A stretch of 64,000 nt of DNA from Nitrospira sp. (GTDB lineage Bacteria; Nitrospirota; Thermodesulfovibrionia; Thermodesulfovibrionales; Dissulfurispiraceae): positions 1-64,000 of the forward strand of contig NSJL01000018.1 of NCBI GenBank assembly GCA_002634385.1, written 5' to 3'. How positions within the stretch are numbered: the stretch's first letter is position 1; every line of letters begins with the position of its first letter. Shown here piece by piece: positions 41,912 through 50,829 of this stretch. The notes under the pieces are model-generated. The model had not been told where the DNA came from and did no database searches. It saw only the letters and a program-made list of their open reading frames with translations. Position numbers and translations under genes: made by a program.

Positions 41912-42238
41912 TTATTTAAAGGTGTTCAATATGTACCCGGCGATCTTCTGCGCGTCTTTATCGGGAATGGTGGCCTTGTCGAACCGCGGCATACCCGGTC
42001 CGGGATTTCTCATTGTTTTTATGATGTCCTTGGCCGTGGTAATATTGTGCTCGGCCAGTGCCTTCCGATGGAGGGTCTTTTCGGGACGTATGGTATTGCC
42101 CCCGCCGGGATGGCATACCGCGCAATGCTTTTCGAAGAGCGCCTTTCCCTGAGCGGTTGCCTTCGACGCTGCCAGGGCGGGTAACGAGGACAAAAGAAAG
42201 AAAGCGGTACAGACGGACACCAGGATGATTTTCTTCAT
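41912..42238 (-). CDS. Small periplasmic monoheme cytochrome c
   Basis: 108 residues from ATG 42238, preceded by AAGGAGGGATACAAT. A signal peptide (KKIILVSVCTAFFLLSSLPALA) leads to a class I cytochrome with KHCAVCHPGGGN and the distal methionine region NPGPGMPRFDKATI. The size and the GPGMP motif suit a c6/c553-like soluble carrier, possibly between the cytochrome b/c complex and the caa3 oxidase encoded further along. It is 58 bp downstream of nothing on its strand; gdh follows after 58 bp and may be co-transcribed. Confidence 0.88.
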   Translation of the reverse strand: MKKIILVSVCTAFFLLSSLPALAASKATAQGKALFEKHCAVCHPGGGNTIRPEKTLHRKALAEHNITTAKDIIKTMRNPGPGMPRFDKATIPDKDAQKIAGYILNTFK

Positions 42239-42401
42239 ATTGTATCCCTCCTTGCTCTTGGGTGCATACGGCATAACCCTATTTTCAATTTATCACACTG
42301 AAATCAAATGTCAACAGAAGGAGAGACGGAAAGAGGCAGAGATACGGCAGAAAAAAAGCAGGGGTGAGGCAGGGAGGGACGGAAAAGACAGGGAGAAGAC
42401 T

Positions 42402-42785
42402 CTATCTCCGACCCTTCAGCGCGGAGATGATTTTTTTCGCCAGGGTGTCGCAATTCACCGGCTTTATTATATAGTCGGTCACCCCCAGCTCCAGCGCTTT
42501 GATGATGAATTCTTTCTCCCTTTTCCCCGTTATCATGATGAAGGGCGTATCCCGCGTGTCCTCCTCGGAGCGCATCCACTGGAGCAGTTCGTCTCCTTTC
42601 AGGCTGGGCATTTCCCAGTCGCACAGGACGAGATCGAAGGGGATGCTCTGCAGCCTCTCCCTGGCGGAGGATCCATTGCTCGACTCTTCGGCATTGATCT
42701 CCGGAAAGGACATCTGTAAACAGCTCTTTATAAACTGCCGCATGAAGGGGACGTCATCCACAATAAGCACATTGATTGTCTTCAT
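42402..42785 (-). CDS. CheY-like single-domain response regulator
   Basis: 127 residues, a complete receiver domain and nothing else: acidic pocket VLIVDDVPFMRQF, phosphoacceptor in LVLCDWEMPSLKGDEL, the Thr in FIMITGK and the Lys in DYIIKPVN. It lies 50 bp downstream of the hybrid kinase on the same strand, which is its likely phosphate donor through the HPt domain. With no output domain it would act by binding a target. Confidence 0.93.
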   Translation of the reverse strand: MKTINVLIVDDVPFMRQFIKSCLQMSFPEINAEESSNGSSARERLQSIPFDLVLCDWEMPSLKGDELLQWMRSEEDTRDTPFIMITGKREKEFIIKALELGVTDYIIKPVNCDTLAKKIISALKGRR

Positions 42786-42835
42786 TCGCTTTCTCCTTGC
42801 GTGAATACGATTGTATCCATTCTGCTATTCGTATG

Positions 42836-45226
42836 CTATTCGTAATAAGGTTTCAAAAGGGACACCAGCGCCTCCGTTTCCGATTTGATCCTCCCGGGGT
42901 CTGCTCCCCCCCTCACGATACGATTCAGCACTGCCGCGGATTCGCCCTGCTCCGGAAGGCCGCTGTTCAGGAGAACCCCTTTCAGGGAATGGAGCGCCCG
43001 CTGCAGGGCGACGGTGTTTTCGTTTTTCAGGGCACTTTCTATTTCCCTGACTTCGGACCTGACGGAATCCATGGAGCTTTCGAGGAGGTGGCGGGCGTTC
43101 ACTTCATCGCCGCCGAAGGTTTCGGTGAAATAGGCCAGGGCTGTCTCCCTGAGGCTTCCCCTTTCCGGGTGCTCTTTCCCTCTCTCATCCGCCATGGGGG
43201 CTGCCGGTACTTCACCTGCATTCTCTTTCGCCCTTTCGCCCCCCGTATATTTCTGAAGGATTCTCCCGATGCTTTCCTTCTTGACGGGTTTGATAATGTA
43301 ATCGTCCATGCCGCTTCTACGGGCTGATTCCATGTCATCGGAGATCGCGTGTGCCGAAAGAGCGACGATGGGAGTGGTGATCCCCGCCTTTCTGATGGCC
43401 CGGGTGGCGCCGATTCCGTCGAGGAGAGGCATCTGTATATCCATGAATATCATATCGTACCTGTTTCCCTGCGCCATTGCCACCGCCTCGTTTCCGTCCC
43501 GTGCGATATCCGGCTCCAGGGAAAAGAACTTTCTGAATAGCTCCCTGATGACAAAGATATTCATCTCCACATCTTCCGCAACGAGAACCCTGAGGTGGCA
43601 GTACTTGTCCCGGAGCGAGAGCGGGTCCTGGGGCTCCCTTTTCCCCGGAGCGGTCTTCGGGGCTGTCTGCAGGGTCAGGCTTACATAAAAACGCGATCCC
43701 GTCCCCTCGCTGCTTTCCACCGTAACATCCCCGTCCATCATGCGCGCCAGGGACCGGGAAAGGTAGAGGCCGAGTCCGGTGCCGCCGTAGTGGGCGGAAT
43801 GCACCTGCCGGAAGGGAGAGAAGAGGGAACCGATCCGCTCCGGGGGAATGCCGATGCCGGAGTCTTCCACACAGAACAGGAATTTCATACTGCCGGAAGG
43901 GGGCTCTTCGCGGCTGACCTGGAAAAGACGGATATGGCCCTCCTCGGTAAACTTGGCGGCATTTCCCAGGAGATTCAGAAAGATCTGCTTGATGCGCAGG
44001 GAGTCCCCCTTGACCAGGAAGTCCATGGGGGGGATATCGTGGAGCCACTGCACCTTTTTGACGGAAGAGGAGGAGACAATGGTAAGACACTCCCCGAGGA
44101 GCTCTTCGATATCGAAGTATTCACTCTTCAATTCCAGTTGTCCGGCGTCTATCTTGGAAACATCGAGTACATCATTGATAAGAGAAAGGAGGTGGTGGGC
44201 GCTCTTTTGTGAATTGGAAAGAAGGTGATTCTGGTAATCGTCGAGGGGGGTGGACAGCAGGATGTCCCCGAACCCGATCACGGCATTCAGCGGTGTCCTG
44301 ATTTCATGGCTCATGGTGGCGAGAAAGCGTTTTTCCGATTCGAGGGCGAAGCGGAGGTCCTCCGAGGTCTTTGCGAGCTCACCGGTCTTTCTTCCGAGCT
44401 CCTCGGTGGTCTTGATGCGCTCGGAAAGCTCCTCCTGAAGCCTCCGGTTTGCCGCCTCGAGCTCAGCGGTGCGGAGGATGACCATTTTTTCCAGATGCAG
44501 ACGGTGCATCTCCCTCTCTCTCCCCCATTTCTCGATCTGTTCGAGCATCTCGTTCAGGCCGAGGGCAAGGGTGCCCAGCTCATCGTCGCTGCGGAGCGGA
44601 ACGCGGAGGGAGTAATCCTTTGTCCGGGAAACCTCCTGCATGACCCGGAAGAGGTCGAAAAGGGGGACGGTGAGCCTCTTCTGCAGTTTGGAAAGGAGGA
44701 GGAAAGCCACGACAAAGGAGAGGGAGGCGATGACGACTACGGTGGCCCCGTTTTTCAGGACGAGGGAGTAGAGACCCTTCAGGTCGGAGCGCAGGTAGAG
44801 GGTGCCGATCGTCTCATCGGCCAGGAAGATGGGGTGGAACACATGGAGCCGCCCTCCGCTGAAATGGTGCCGGTACTCGCCATTGAGGGAGCCGGAGAGG
44901 CGGGGAATGTCGCTTTGTACCCCGCTGCGACGGTACTGCGCGAACACGACACCTTCGCGGGAGTACATTACCGCCTGCTCCACAGTGGGGATGCCCCTCA
45001 GGGAGGAGAGGTTCTCTTCCGCCGCTTTCGGGTCATTGAAAGAGAGGGCGGCAGTGCTGTTCTTCCCGATGATGATGGCCTGCGTCACGATATTGTTCAC
45101 CAGGTGCTTCTTGAATTCGGAGATGACCTCCACAACCAGCGCCAGGGTGAGGAGAAGAAAGGCGACCCCGAAGGCGATGAGGTTGACCCGTATCAGCTTC
45201 CGCTGTATGCTTTCCTTTTCACGCAT
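42836..45226 (-). CDS. Hybrid sensor kinase (CHASE8-like-HAMP-HisKA-HATPase-REC-HPt)
   Basis: 796 residues. Two membrane helices (about 15-37 and 155-178) flank a periplasmic sensor of CHASE8 type (NNIVTQAIIIGKNSTAALSFNDPKAAEENL). HAMP follows (VPLFDLFRVMQEVSR), then a coiled coil, H307 in FLATMSHEIRTPLNA, the ATP domain (NLLGNAAKFTEEG, DSGIGIP, GTGLGLYL), a receiver (IFMDIQMPLLDGIGA) and a C-terminal HPt domain whose histidine is in LQRALHSLKGVLLN. This BarA-like phosphorelay layout sends phosphate to a separate regulator, probably the CheY 50 bp downstream. The start lies 2 bp after the YfiR-like gene, indicating joint function. Confidence 0.93.
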   Translation of the reverse strand: MREKESIQRKLIRVNLIAFGVAFLLLTLALVVEVISEFKKHLVNNIVTQAIIIGKNSTAALSFNDPKAAEENLSSLRGIPTVEQAVMYSREGVVFAQYRRSGVQSDIPRLSGSLNGEYRHHFSGGRLHVFHPIFLADETIGTLYLRSDLKGLYSLVLKNGATVVVIASLSFVVAFLLLSKLQKRLTVPLFDLFRVMQEVSRTKDYSLRVPLRSDDELGTLALGLNEMLEQIEKWGREREMHRLHLEKMVILRTAELEAANRRLQEELSERIKTTEELGRKTGELAKTSEDLRFALESEKRFLATMSHEIRTPLNAVIGFGDILLSTPLDDYQNHLLSNSQKSAHHLLSLINDVLDVSKIDAGQLELKSEYFDIEELLGECLTIVSSSSVKKVQWLHDIPPMDFLVKGDSLRIKQIFLNLLGNAAKFTEEGHIRLFQVSREEPPSGSMKFLFCVEDSGIGIPPERIGSLFSPFRQVHSAHYGGTGLGLYLSRSLARMMDGDVTVESSEGTGSRFYVSLTLQTAPKTAPGKREPQDPLSLRDKYCHLRVLVAEDVEMNIFVIRELFRKFFSLEPDIARDGNEAVAMAQGNRYDMIFMDIQMPLLDGIGATRAIRKAGITTPIVALSAHAISDDMESARRSGMDDYIIKPVKKESIGRILQKYTGGERAKENAGEVPAAPMADERGKEHPERGSLRETALAYFTETFGGDEVNARHLLESSMDSVRSEVREIESALKNENTVALQRALHSLKGVLLNSGLPEQGESAAVLNRIVRGGADPGRIKSETEALVSLLKPYYE

Positions 45227-45228
45227 AT

Positions 45229-45789
45229 CTATTCCTGTACGATCCTCGCCAGCTTGAGCAGGCGGGAATCCAGTCGTAACCCGGCCTTTTTCACCGTCTT
45301 CAGGTTCACCTCGAAGCGTACCCGCTCCTCCTCGATATACATGTTTATCATCACGCCCTTCTGGGCGAAACCCTCCGAGTCTCCGATGGTAAGGAGGGGG
45401 AGGCCCCTGAGAGCCTCAAGGGTCTGGGCAAGATTCCCCTTTTCCGAAGCGGCGATAAAGAGAAGATGGCAGCCTTTGGCGTTCGGAGCGGAAAGGAGGT
45501 ACCGGACGGCAAGCCTCTTTCCTCCCACGCTCTTGCTTTTCAGGTCATCCAGGTTCTCACCGAAAGGGTTTTCGCCGAGAAAGCAAAGGGTGAGGGAGGT
45601 GCTGTCCGGGGGAAACGCGGCAGGGGGCCACTCCGTGAACTTGAGAAAATTATAAAGGAAGGCCGCTTTGACGCGGTATTCTCCCCCCTCTGCGCGGGCG
45701 TGCTCGTGAACGGGGGCAAGGAGAAACGCCAAAACAAAGCATGCCAGGGAGGAAAAATACCATGACCATGACCGGATACGTTTTCTCAT
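45229..45789 (-). CDS. YfiR-family (DUF4154) periplasmic protein
   Basis: 186 residues with a signal peptide (WYFSSLACFVLAFLLAPVHEHARA) and the family core YRVKAAFLYNFLKFTEWPPAAF, LCFLGENPFGENLDDL, CHLLFIAASEKGNL and the ending GVMINMYIEEERVRFEVNLKTVKKAGLRLDSRLLKLA with fewer than usual cysteines. In Pseudomonas, YfiR binds the periplasmic CHASE8 domain of a diguanylate cyclase and represses it. Here the next gene encodes a CHASE8-like kinase, so YfiR would gate a kinase in place of a cyclase. The gene is 3 bp from the TonB receptor. Confidence 0.9.
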   Translation of the reverse strand: MRKRIRSWSWYFSSLACFVLAFLLAPVHEHARAEGGEYRVKAAFLYNFLKFTEWPPAAFPPDSTSLTLCFLGENPFGENLDDLKSKSVGGKRLAVRYLLSAPNAKGCHLLFIAASEKGNLAQTLEALRGLPLLTIGDSEGFAQKGVMINMYIEEERVRFEVNLKTVKKAGLRLDSRLLKLARIVQE

Positions 45790-45792
45790 AGA

Positions 45793-47883
45793 TCAGAAGA
45801 AACGATACGTAAGCTTCAGCCTGAAGTTCCGGCCATCCTGTTCGATGAGGGCTTGCGGGTGCTCATCTGAGGCAGGATCCTGGTACTTCCTGCCAAGGAG
45901 GTTGTAAATGCTCGCGGAGAATTCGAGATTTTTTACGAACTTCCGGGTGAGGATCGTTGTATTGACCAGGAAAGAATCCCCTGCATGCTGATCGTCCCTC
46001 GCCCTCCTTTTTCCCGTATACTGCGTCTCTATCCCCCAGAAGATCCTGTCGGGCAGGAGGGGAAGGATGATGTTGACCTTGGCAAGGTGGCGGGGCGAAT
46101 TGGTGAGCCACTCACCGGAACGGTCGTCACGCGCGTTCTGGTAGGAATAGCTTATCCGTGCTGCCGCTCCGGTGCGCCATTTGCGTTCGAGCTCGCCCTC
46201 CATCCCCAGCGCCTCAGCCTGATCGGCGTTCTCGTAGACGAGGAGATCGTCGGCCGGGTCGGTCCGCAACGAGATAATATCCCGAATACGGTAATAAAAG
46301 GACGTGAGGGTCGCACGGTACTCTCCCCACCTCTTTTCGAGAACCGCCTCGTAAGTCTTGATGGTTTCGGGACGGAGGCCGGGATTTGCCTTTATGCTCA
46401 GACCGCCGTCATTGTAGTAAAGCTCATAAACATTGGGAGCCCTGAATGCCTCTCCATAGAGGAGCTTGAGGGTCGTGTCGGAGGAGAGAGAGTAAATGAG
46501 GGCAAGGCGGGGATTGAAGGTCCCGCCGAAGTCGGAATAGTGGTCATAGCGGACGCCCAGGTTTGCGATAAGGCGGGAGGTCAGGGAGATCTCGTCCTGG
46601 AAGTATACGGCCCATACTTTTGTATTCCTCGAATCGTCGAGATACAAGGCATACGGATCGGCGTCGTAGTTCTTTTGCTGCTGCTCTATGGCATCCTGGT
46701 ACTCCATTCCCATGGTCACCTTGTGGGCGGAATGGGGTTTGAAGACGAGCTTTACCTCGCCCCCCCACCAGGTGCCGTTGTCCTTATCCTTATTGGTCAC
46801 AAGGGTATCGGCGCTTACGATAGAGCCGCGGTACCGGTAGATGTCATAATAGACCCTCCCCGTTATCCCCAGGTCTTCGCTGAAGTTTTTCTCGTACCGC
46901 AACTCGACATACCCCCGTTCATCCCTGAAACGGTTGTCGGGATTGCCGAATTGTGCGTTATAGGGGGCTGTGGGAAGACCCTTGGTGCGCGCAGCGAGAG
47001 CCCCTTCCAGGGAAAAGTCGAGGTAGGAGATCCTGGTGAAAAGACTGTAGTTCCTGTCGTAATCGGTGCCGGAGGTGATCCCGTTTCCGGTGTCAGGGGA
47101 ATCGAATTCCCTGAAGGAGAGGTCTTTACCCCTGCTGCGGTAGACGCTTCCGGAAACGAGGCCCTTGAACGACTGCCGTACTATTCCGAAGGAGGCCCTT
47201 TCCTTGAAGGTATCATACCCTCCGGCTTCCCCGGATACTTCAACGCCTTTTATCTCGCTGCCCGTCCGTGTGATGACATTGATGACCCCGAAGAAGGCAC
47301 TGGTCCCGTAGAGGGAAGAGGAGGGCCCCCGTATGATTTCCACCCTGTCGATAAGGTCGATATCCAGGGGGAAGTCCGTCCCGATAAAGCCCTGGTTGAA
47401 AATGATATCGTTGATCCGGTGCCCGTTCACCAGGAGCAGGATACGGGTGTTATAGTCGCCGGGACGTGCAAATCCTCTTACCCCGGCAAAATGGTAAATA
47501 CGGTCATAGGTAATGGAGAAGCCCCTGACGCTGCGGAGCAGGTCGGCAAGGGTACGGTAGCCGTATCTTTTTATTTCCGCAGCGGTGATCACCGTTACCG
47601 AGGAAGGCGCCTCCTGCGCGTCCTGCCGGTACTTCGAAGCACTGTACACGGTTATGTCCATGAGCTCCTCGATGCTGAGGGCGGTGAGGTCCTCCATCCG
47701 CGGGTCGGGCCGGGGTTCGGGTAATGCAGAGGCGGGGGAGAGAAAGAAGAAAAGCAGCGCAACAAGGGAAAGGGGGACCAGAATATCCGTCTTCCGTCGT
47801 CTCCGGGACACACGTCGCGGGTTCGGGAGAAAAAAAGCACCTGAAAAGCGGGAAGTCTGTATCGTTTTGTCTATTAAGCACAT
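45793..47883 (-). CDS. TonB-dependent outer-membrane receptor
   Basis: 696 residues from ATG 47883; this start is the least certain part, since the ribosome-binding site is weak. After a basic stretch and signal helix (ILVPLSLVALLFFFLSPASA) come a TonB-box-like segment (MEDLTALSIEELMDITVYSA), the plug (APSSVTVITAAEIKRYGYRT, IEIIRGPSSSLYG-type ending IRGPSSSLYGTSAFFGVI) and a 22-strand barrel ending in aromatic LKLTYRFF. The plug style is that of vitamin B12/colicin receptors (BtuB/CirA class); the ligand is unknown. It heads the operon with the YfiR-like protein, hybrid kinase and CheY. Confidence 0.9.
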   Translation of the reverse strand: MCLIDKTIQTSRFSGAFFLPNPRRVSRRRRKTDILVPLSLVALLFFFLSPASALPEPRPDPRMEDLTALSIEELMDITVYSASKYRQDAQEAPSSVTVITAAEIKRYGYRTLADLLRSVRGFSITYDRIYHFAGVRGFARPGDYNTRILLLVNGHRINDIIFNQGFIGTDFPLDIDLIDRVEIIRGPSSSLYGTSAFFGVINVITRTGSEIKGVEVSGEAGGYDTFKERASFGIVRQSFKGLVSGSVYRSRGKDLSFREFDSPDTGNGITSGTDYDRNYSLFTRISYLDFSLEGALAARTKGLPTAPYNAQFGNPDNRFRDERGYVELRYEKNFSEDLGITGRVYYDIYRYRGSIVSADTLVTNKDKDNGTWWGGEVKLVFKPHSAHKVTMGMEYQDAIEQQQKNYDADPYALYLDDSRNTKVWAVYFQDEISLTSRLIANLGVRYDHYSDFGGTFNPRLALIYSLSSDTTLKLLYGEAFRAPNVYELYYNDGGLSIKANPGLRPETIKTYEAVLEKRWGEYRATLTSFYYRIRDIISLRTDPADDLLVYENADQAEALGMEGELERKWRTGAAARISYSYQNARDDRSGEWLTNSPRHLAKVNIILPLLPDRIFWGIETQYTGKRRARDDQHAGDSFLVNTTILTRKFVKNLEFSASIYNLLGRKYQDPASDEHPQALIEQDGRNFRLKLTYRFF

Positions 47884-48213
47884 GCTGCCGGGAATTTCCC
47901 TCCCTTTTGCCCGGTTGTACGTCCCGTCAGAGGATGGACGCCTCTGCCCCGTCGGGACGGGTACAGTAGATGCAAAGACCGAATGGAAAGGATTGTAGTA
48001 AAAAAGATCTCCGTATTGCAAGTATTCAGGATTCGCCGGTTCACTCCGCCCCCCCCCACGATACCCTTCTCATAATGCGCTCTCCTCCGGGAGCTTCTTC
48101 GTGCCGCCGATTTTGATCGTACCTTATTTGCCCCCCCCGGCAAAAACATGCTAAGCTTTTGGTAAGAAACGGCTAGACTGCCTGCGCATCCTAACTATAC
48201 AGGAGGAAAGGCG
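47884..48213. other. 330-bp divergent intergenic region with a short dispersed repeat at 48072-48093
   Basis: ATAATGCGCTCTCC followed by TCCGGGAG matches the opening of repeats A (20421) and B (35127); CTCC/GGAG can form a small stem. The region must also hold promoters for the TonB receptor operon and for the Rieske operon, but no clear -35/-10 pair was found. The Rieske gene has AGGAGGAAAGG directly upstream. Confidence 0.65.
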
Positions 48214-48786
48214 ATGGAAAGCGGTCCTTACTCTTCCGATACCCTGCCCGACAAGGGGCCCGGCAACGGGCCGCTCGAAGGACAACAAGAGACCACGCGG
48301 CGCAGGTTTCTCTTGTGGATAGTGGGTTCCCTTGCCGCACTCAATGCCCTTATCCTGGGAATTCCCTTTATCAAGGCCTTGGTCGGATCCTCCTCCGCAC
48401 CGAAAAGAGAGCCGTGGATACCGGTTGCGGATCTCGGTTCAGTGCCCGAAAGGAAGCCCACGCGGGTGCGTTTTCAGGTGGAGTCGGAAGAGGCTTTCTT
48501 TCATACGCCCGTCTTGCATTCCGTCTGGGTTATCAAGCATTCCCCCCGGCAGGTGACCGTCTTTTCGCCGATCTGCCCGCACCTGGGGTGCCATTTTCTA
48601 TGGAACGGGCAGATGAACCGGTTCGAATGCCCCTGCCATGCGAGTGCCTTCGCACCTGACGGCCGGGTGCTCGGCGGTCCCGCTCCCCGTCCCCTGGATA
48701 CTCTTCCTGTGCGGATCGAGAACGGCACCCTGCTTGTCCAATGGAAACGCTTCAAGGTAGGTATACCCGAAAAAGTTACTGCTTAG
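48214..48786 (+). CDS. Rieske iron-sulfur protein of a cytochrome bc-type complex
   Basis: 190 residues. A twin-arginine-like basic stretch (TTRRRFLLWIVG) and one membrane helix anchor it; the Rieske cluster is bound by CPHLGCH and CPCHASAF, both complete. It moves one electron from quinol to a c-type heme. It is followed 28 bp later by the cytochrome b/c fusion, so the two genes probably encode a whole complex. Length and motif spacing suit the QcrA/b6f type. Confidence 0.93.
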   Translation: MESGPYSSDTLPDKGPGNGPLEGQQETTRRRFLLWIVGSLAALNALILGIPFIKALVGSSSAPKREPWIPVADLGSVPERKPTRVRFQVESEEAFFHTPVLHSVWVIKHSPRQVTVFSPICPHLGCHFLWNGQMNRFECPCHASAFAPDGRVLGGPAPRPLDTLPVRIENGTLLVQWKRFKVGIPEKVTA

Positions 48787-48814
48787 AAATACGACCCCGG
48801 CTCAGGAGGAGAAG

Positions 48815-50785
48815 ATGCTTTCGCGCATTGGACACTGGATCAACGAGAGATGGCCTGTCGTACCCCTTATCCGCCTGGTCCTGGACGAGGAGATTCCCGG
48901 CGGCGCGCGTTTCGCCTATACCGAGGGCAGCGCTATTCTCACGCTCTTTCTGCTCCAGGCAGTAACAGGCCTCCTGCAGATTTTTTTCTATGTGCCCACC
49001 GTCGACCATGCGTACAACAGCCTCGGTTTCCTGAGGACGGAGGTGCCGTTCGGATGGCTGATACACAATCTCCATTACTGGGGAGCGCAGGTGATGATTA
49101 TCGTCGTGGTGCTCCATATGGTACGGGTGTTTCTCTGGGGAGCGTACAAAAAGCCCCGTGAGCTGACCTGGCTGGCGGGTGTCTTCCTCCTTCTGACCAC
49201 CATGGGGTTGAGCTTCACCGGGGGGCCCCTTGCCTGGGATCAGCATGGGTACTGGGCGGGAGAGGTGGGCACCAGCATCGCGGGCACGACCCCCGTTGTA
49301 GGGGATCTGGTAAAGCGCCTGCTGCGCGGCGGTGAGGAGATGGGGCAACTGACTCTATCCCGTTTCTTTGCGATGCATACGATGGTGTTCCCTCTGGGCC
49401 TGCTTGCTCTTTTCGGCGTCCATTTCGTCGCTTTCCGGCGTTTCGGCAGCGCGGGTCCCTGGGAGGAGGAGAAGAAGAAAGGCCATGAGCCCTTCTGGCC
49501 CCACCAGGCATTTAAGGATACGATCACCATCTCCGTGCTTCTGTTTTTGCTCATCGCCCTTTCCGTCTTCATTCCCCCCGCTTTTTCGGGTCCCGCCGAC
49601 GTGCAGGACACTACCTATGTCCCGAAGCCGGAGTGGAACTTCCTTTTTCTCTATGAGGCGCTCAAGTATTTTCAGGGTCCCCTCGAACCGGTGGGGACGG
49701 TGGGTGTACCCACCCTGATGGTTTCCTTGCTCCTCCTCCTTCCTTTTATCGACCGTAATCCGGAGAGAAACCCCTTCCGGCGGCCCGTCGCACTGCTGCT
49801 CGGTCTGCTTTTCCTCGGAATCATTACCGTTCTTACTCTCATGGGGTACTACAGTCCGGGTTTTGCCCAGGGGGCTGTCGCCCGGACGGAAAGGACCGGG
49901 CCGGGAGAGCAGGAACGGAAAAAAGAGAGCATTCCCTCCGCTCCCGGCGTCTCTTCTGCGGGAGAGGGGAGGGTGTTGGGCCTGTTCAGGGATGCAGGGT
50001 GCACCGGGTGCCACCGCGTGGAGGGATCGGGTGGTACTACGGCGCCGGCGCTGAACCGGGGGGGCTTGAAGAACAGGGGAAGGGCGTGGCTTATCGAGCA
50101 GATCAGGAATCCGGGGGCGCATAATCCCTCCACCATCATGCCCTCGTTCGCCCATCTGCCCCGGGAACAAGTGAATGCGATGGTTTCCTTCCTGATGGGA
50201 GCGCCGGGGGAAGCTCCTGCTCCGGCCCCCGCTGCTTCTGCTGCACGGAAAACCCCCTCGCCCCTTTCCCGCAGGGCTGAGCTCAGCGGGGGGTCTTCTG
50301 TTCCGGATGCGGGGGGAGCGTCCGGCGCGGCGGCAGGCATCATCGGAAGCGCCGGGCGCGGAGGGGCTCTTTTTAAGGACTTTTGTGCTTCCTGTCATGG
50401 CCCCGACGGGGCGAAACCCGTGCCCAATCCCGGCTCCCGGGAGGGAACGGTTCCCCCTCTCAATCCGGTCAGGAAGGAATTATACAGTGCCGACCCGAAG
50501 GTGTTTGCGCGGAACATAGACCGGATCATCCAGAACGGTTCCGTTCCCGCGGGAGGAAAGGCCTCCCTGAGCATGCCGGCTTTCGGGGCAACCCACACCC
50601 TTACCCAGCAGGAGATCGCGAATATCGAGGCGTATATCCTGGAGCTGAACGGCGTGGATCGTGCGCAATTGATACGTCCGGGCATGCGGCCCCTTCCCTT
50701 TTTCTTTCTGGTGACTGCTGTCTATGTCCTCTTTATCCTGGTTCAGGGGGGACTCAGGATCAAAAACAATGTTCCCGATTCGTAA
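48815..50785 (+). CDS. Cytochrome b fused to two cytochrome c domains
   Basis: 656 residues. Residues 1-355 are a full cytochrome b with eight helices. Heme-binding histidines are in HNLHYWGAQVMIIVVVLH (14 apart) and MHTMVFPLGLLALFGVH (15 apart); the 14/15 spacing is that of cytochrome b6, not mitochondrial b. The quinol-site motif is KPEWNFLF where PEWY is usual. A heme c domain (CTGCH, about residues 395-399) follows, then an Ala/Pro/Ser-rich linker of about 80 residues, a second heme c domain (CASCH, about 524-528, with MPAFG) and a final membrane helix. With the Rieske protein this makes a two-gene quinol:cytochrome c oxidoreductase. Confidence 0.92.
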   Translation: MLSRIGHWINERWPVVPLIRLVLDEEIPGGARFAYTEGSAILTLFLLQAVTGLLQIFFYVPTVDHAYNSLGFLRTEVPFGWLIHNLHYWGAQVMIIVVVLHMVRVFLWGAYKKPRELTWLAGVFLLLTTMGLSFTGGPLAWDQHGYWAGEVGTSIAGTTPVVGDLVKRLLRGGEEMGQLTLSRFFAMHTMVFPLGLLALFGVHFVAFRRFGSAGPWEEEKKKGHEPFWPHQAFKDTITISVLLFLLIALSVFIPPAFSGPADVQDTTYVPKPEWNFLFLYEALKYFQGPLEPVGTVGVPTLMVSLLLLLPFIDRNPERNPFRRPVALLLGLLFLGIITVLTLMGYYSPGFAQGAVARTERTGPGEQERKKESIPSAPGVSSAGEGRVLGLFRDAGCTGCHRVEGSGGTTAPALNRGGLKNRGRAWLIEQIRNPGAHNPSTIMPSFAHLPREQVNAMVSFLMGAPGEAPAPAPAASAARKTPSPLSRRAELSGGSSVPDAGGASGAAAGIIGSAGRGGALFKDFCASCHGPDGAKPVPNPGSREGTVPPLNPVRKELYSADPKVFARNIDRIIQNGSVPAGGKASLSMPAFGATHTLTQQEIANIEAYILELNGVDRAQLIRPGMRPLPFFFLVTAVYVLFILVQGGLRIKNNVPDS

Positions 50786-50829
50786 ACGCTCAGGGAAAAT
50801 ACCGCTGACTCTTTCAAGGGAGACACCCG

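Noticed and set aside
45985-47724. 579-codon plus-strand frame opposite the TonB receptor
   Set aside because: Shadow frame; the receptor on the other strand has plug and barrel motifs throughout.
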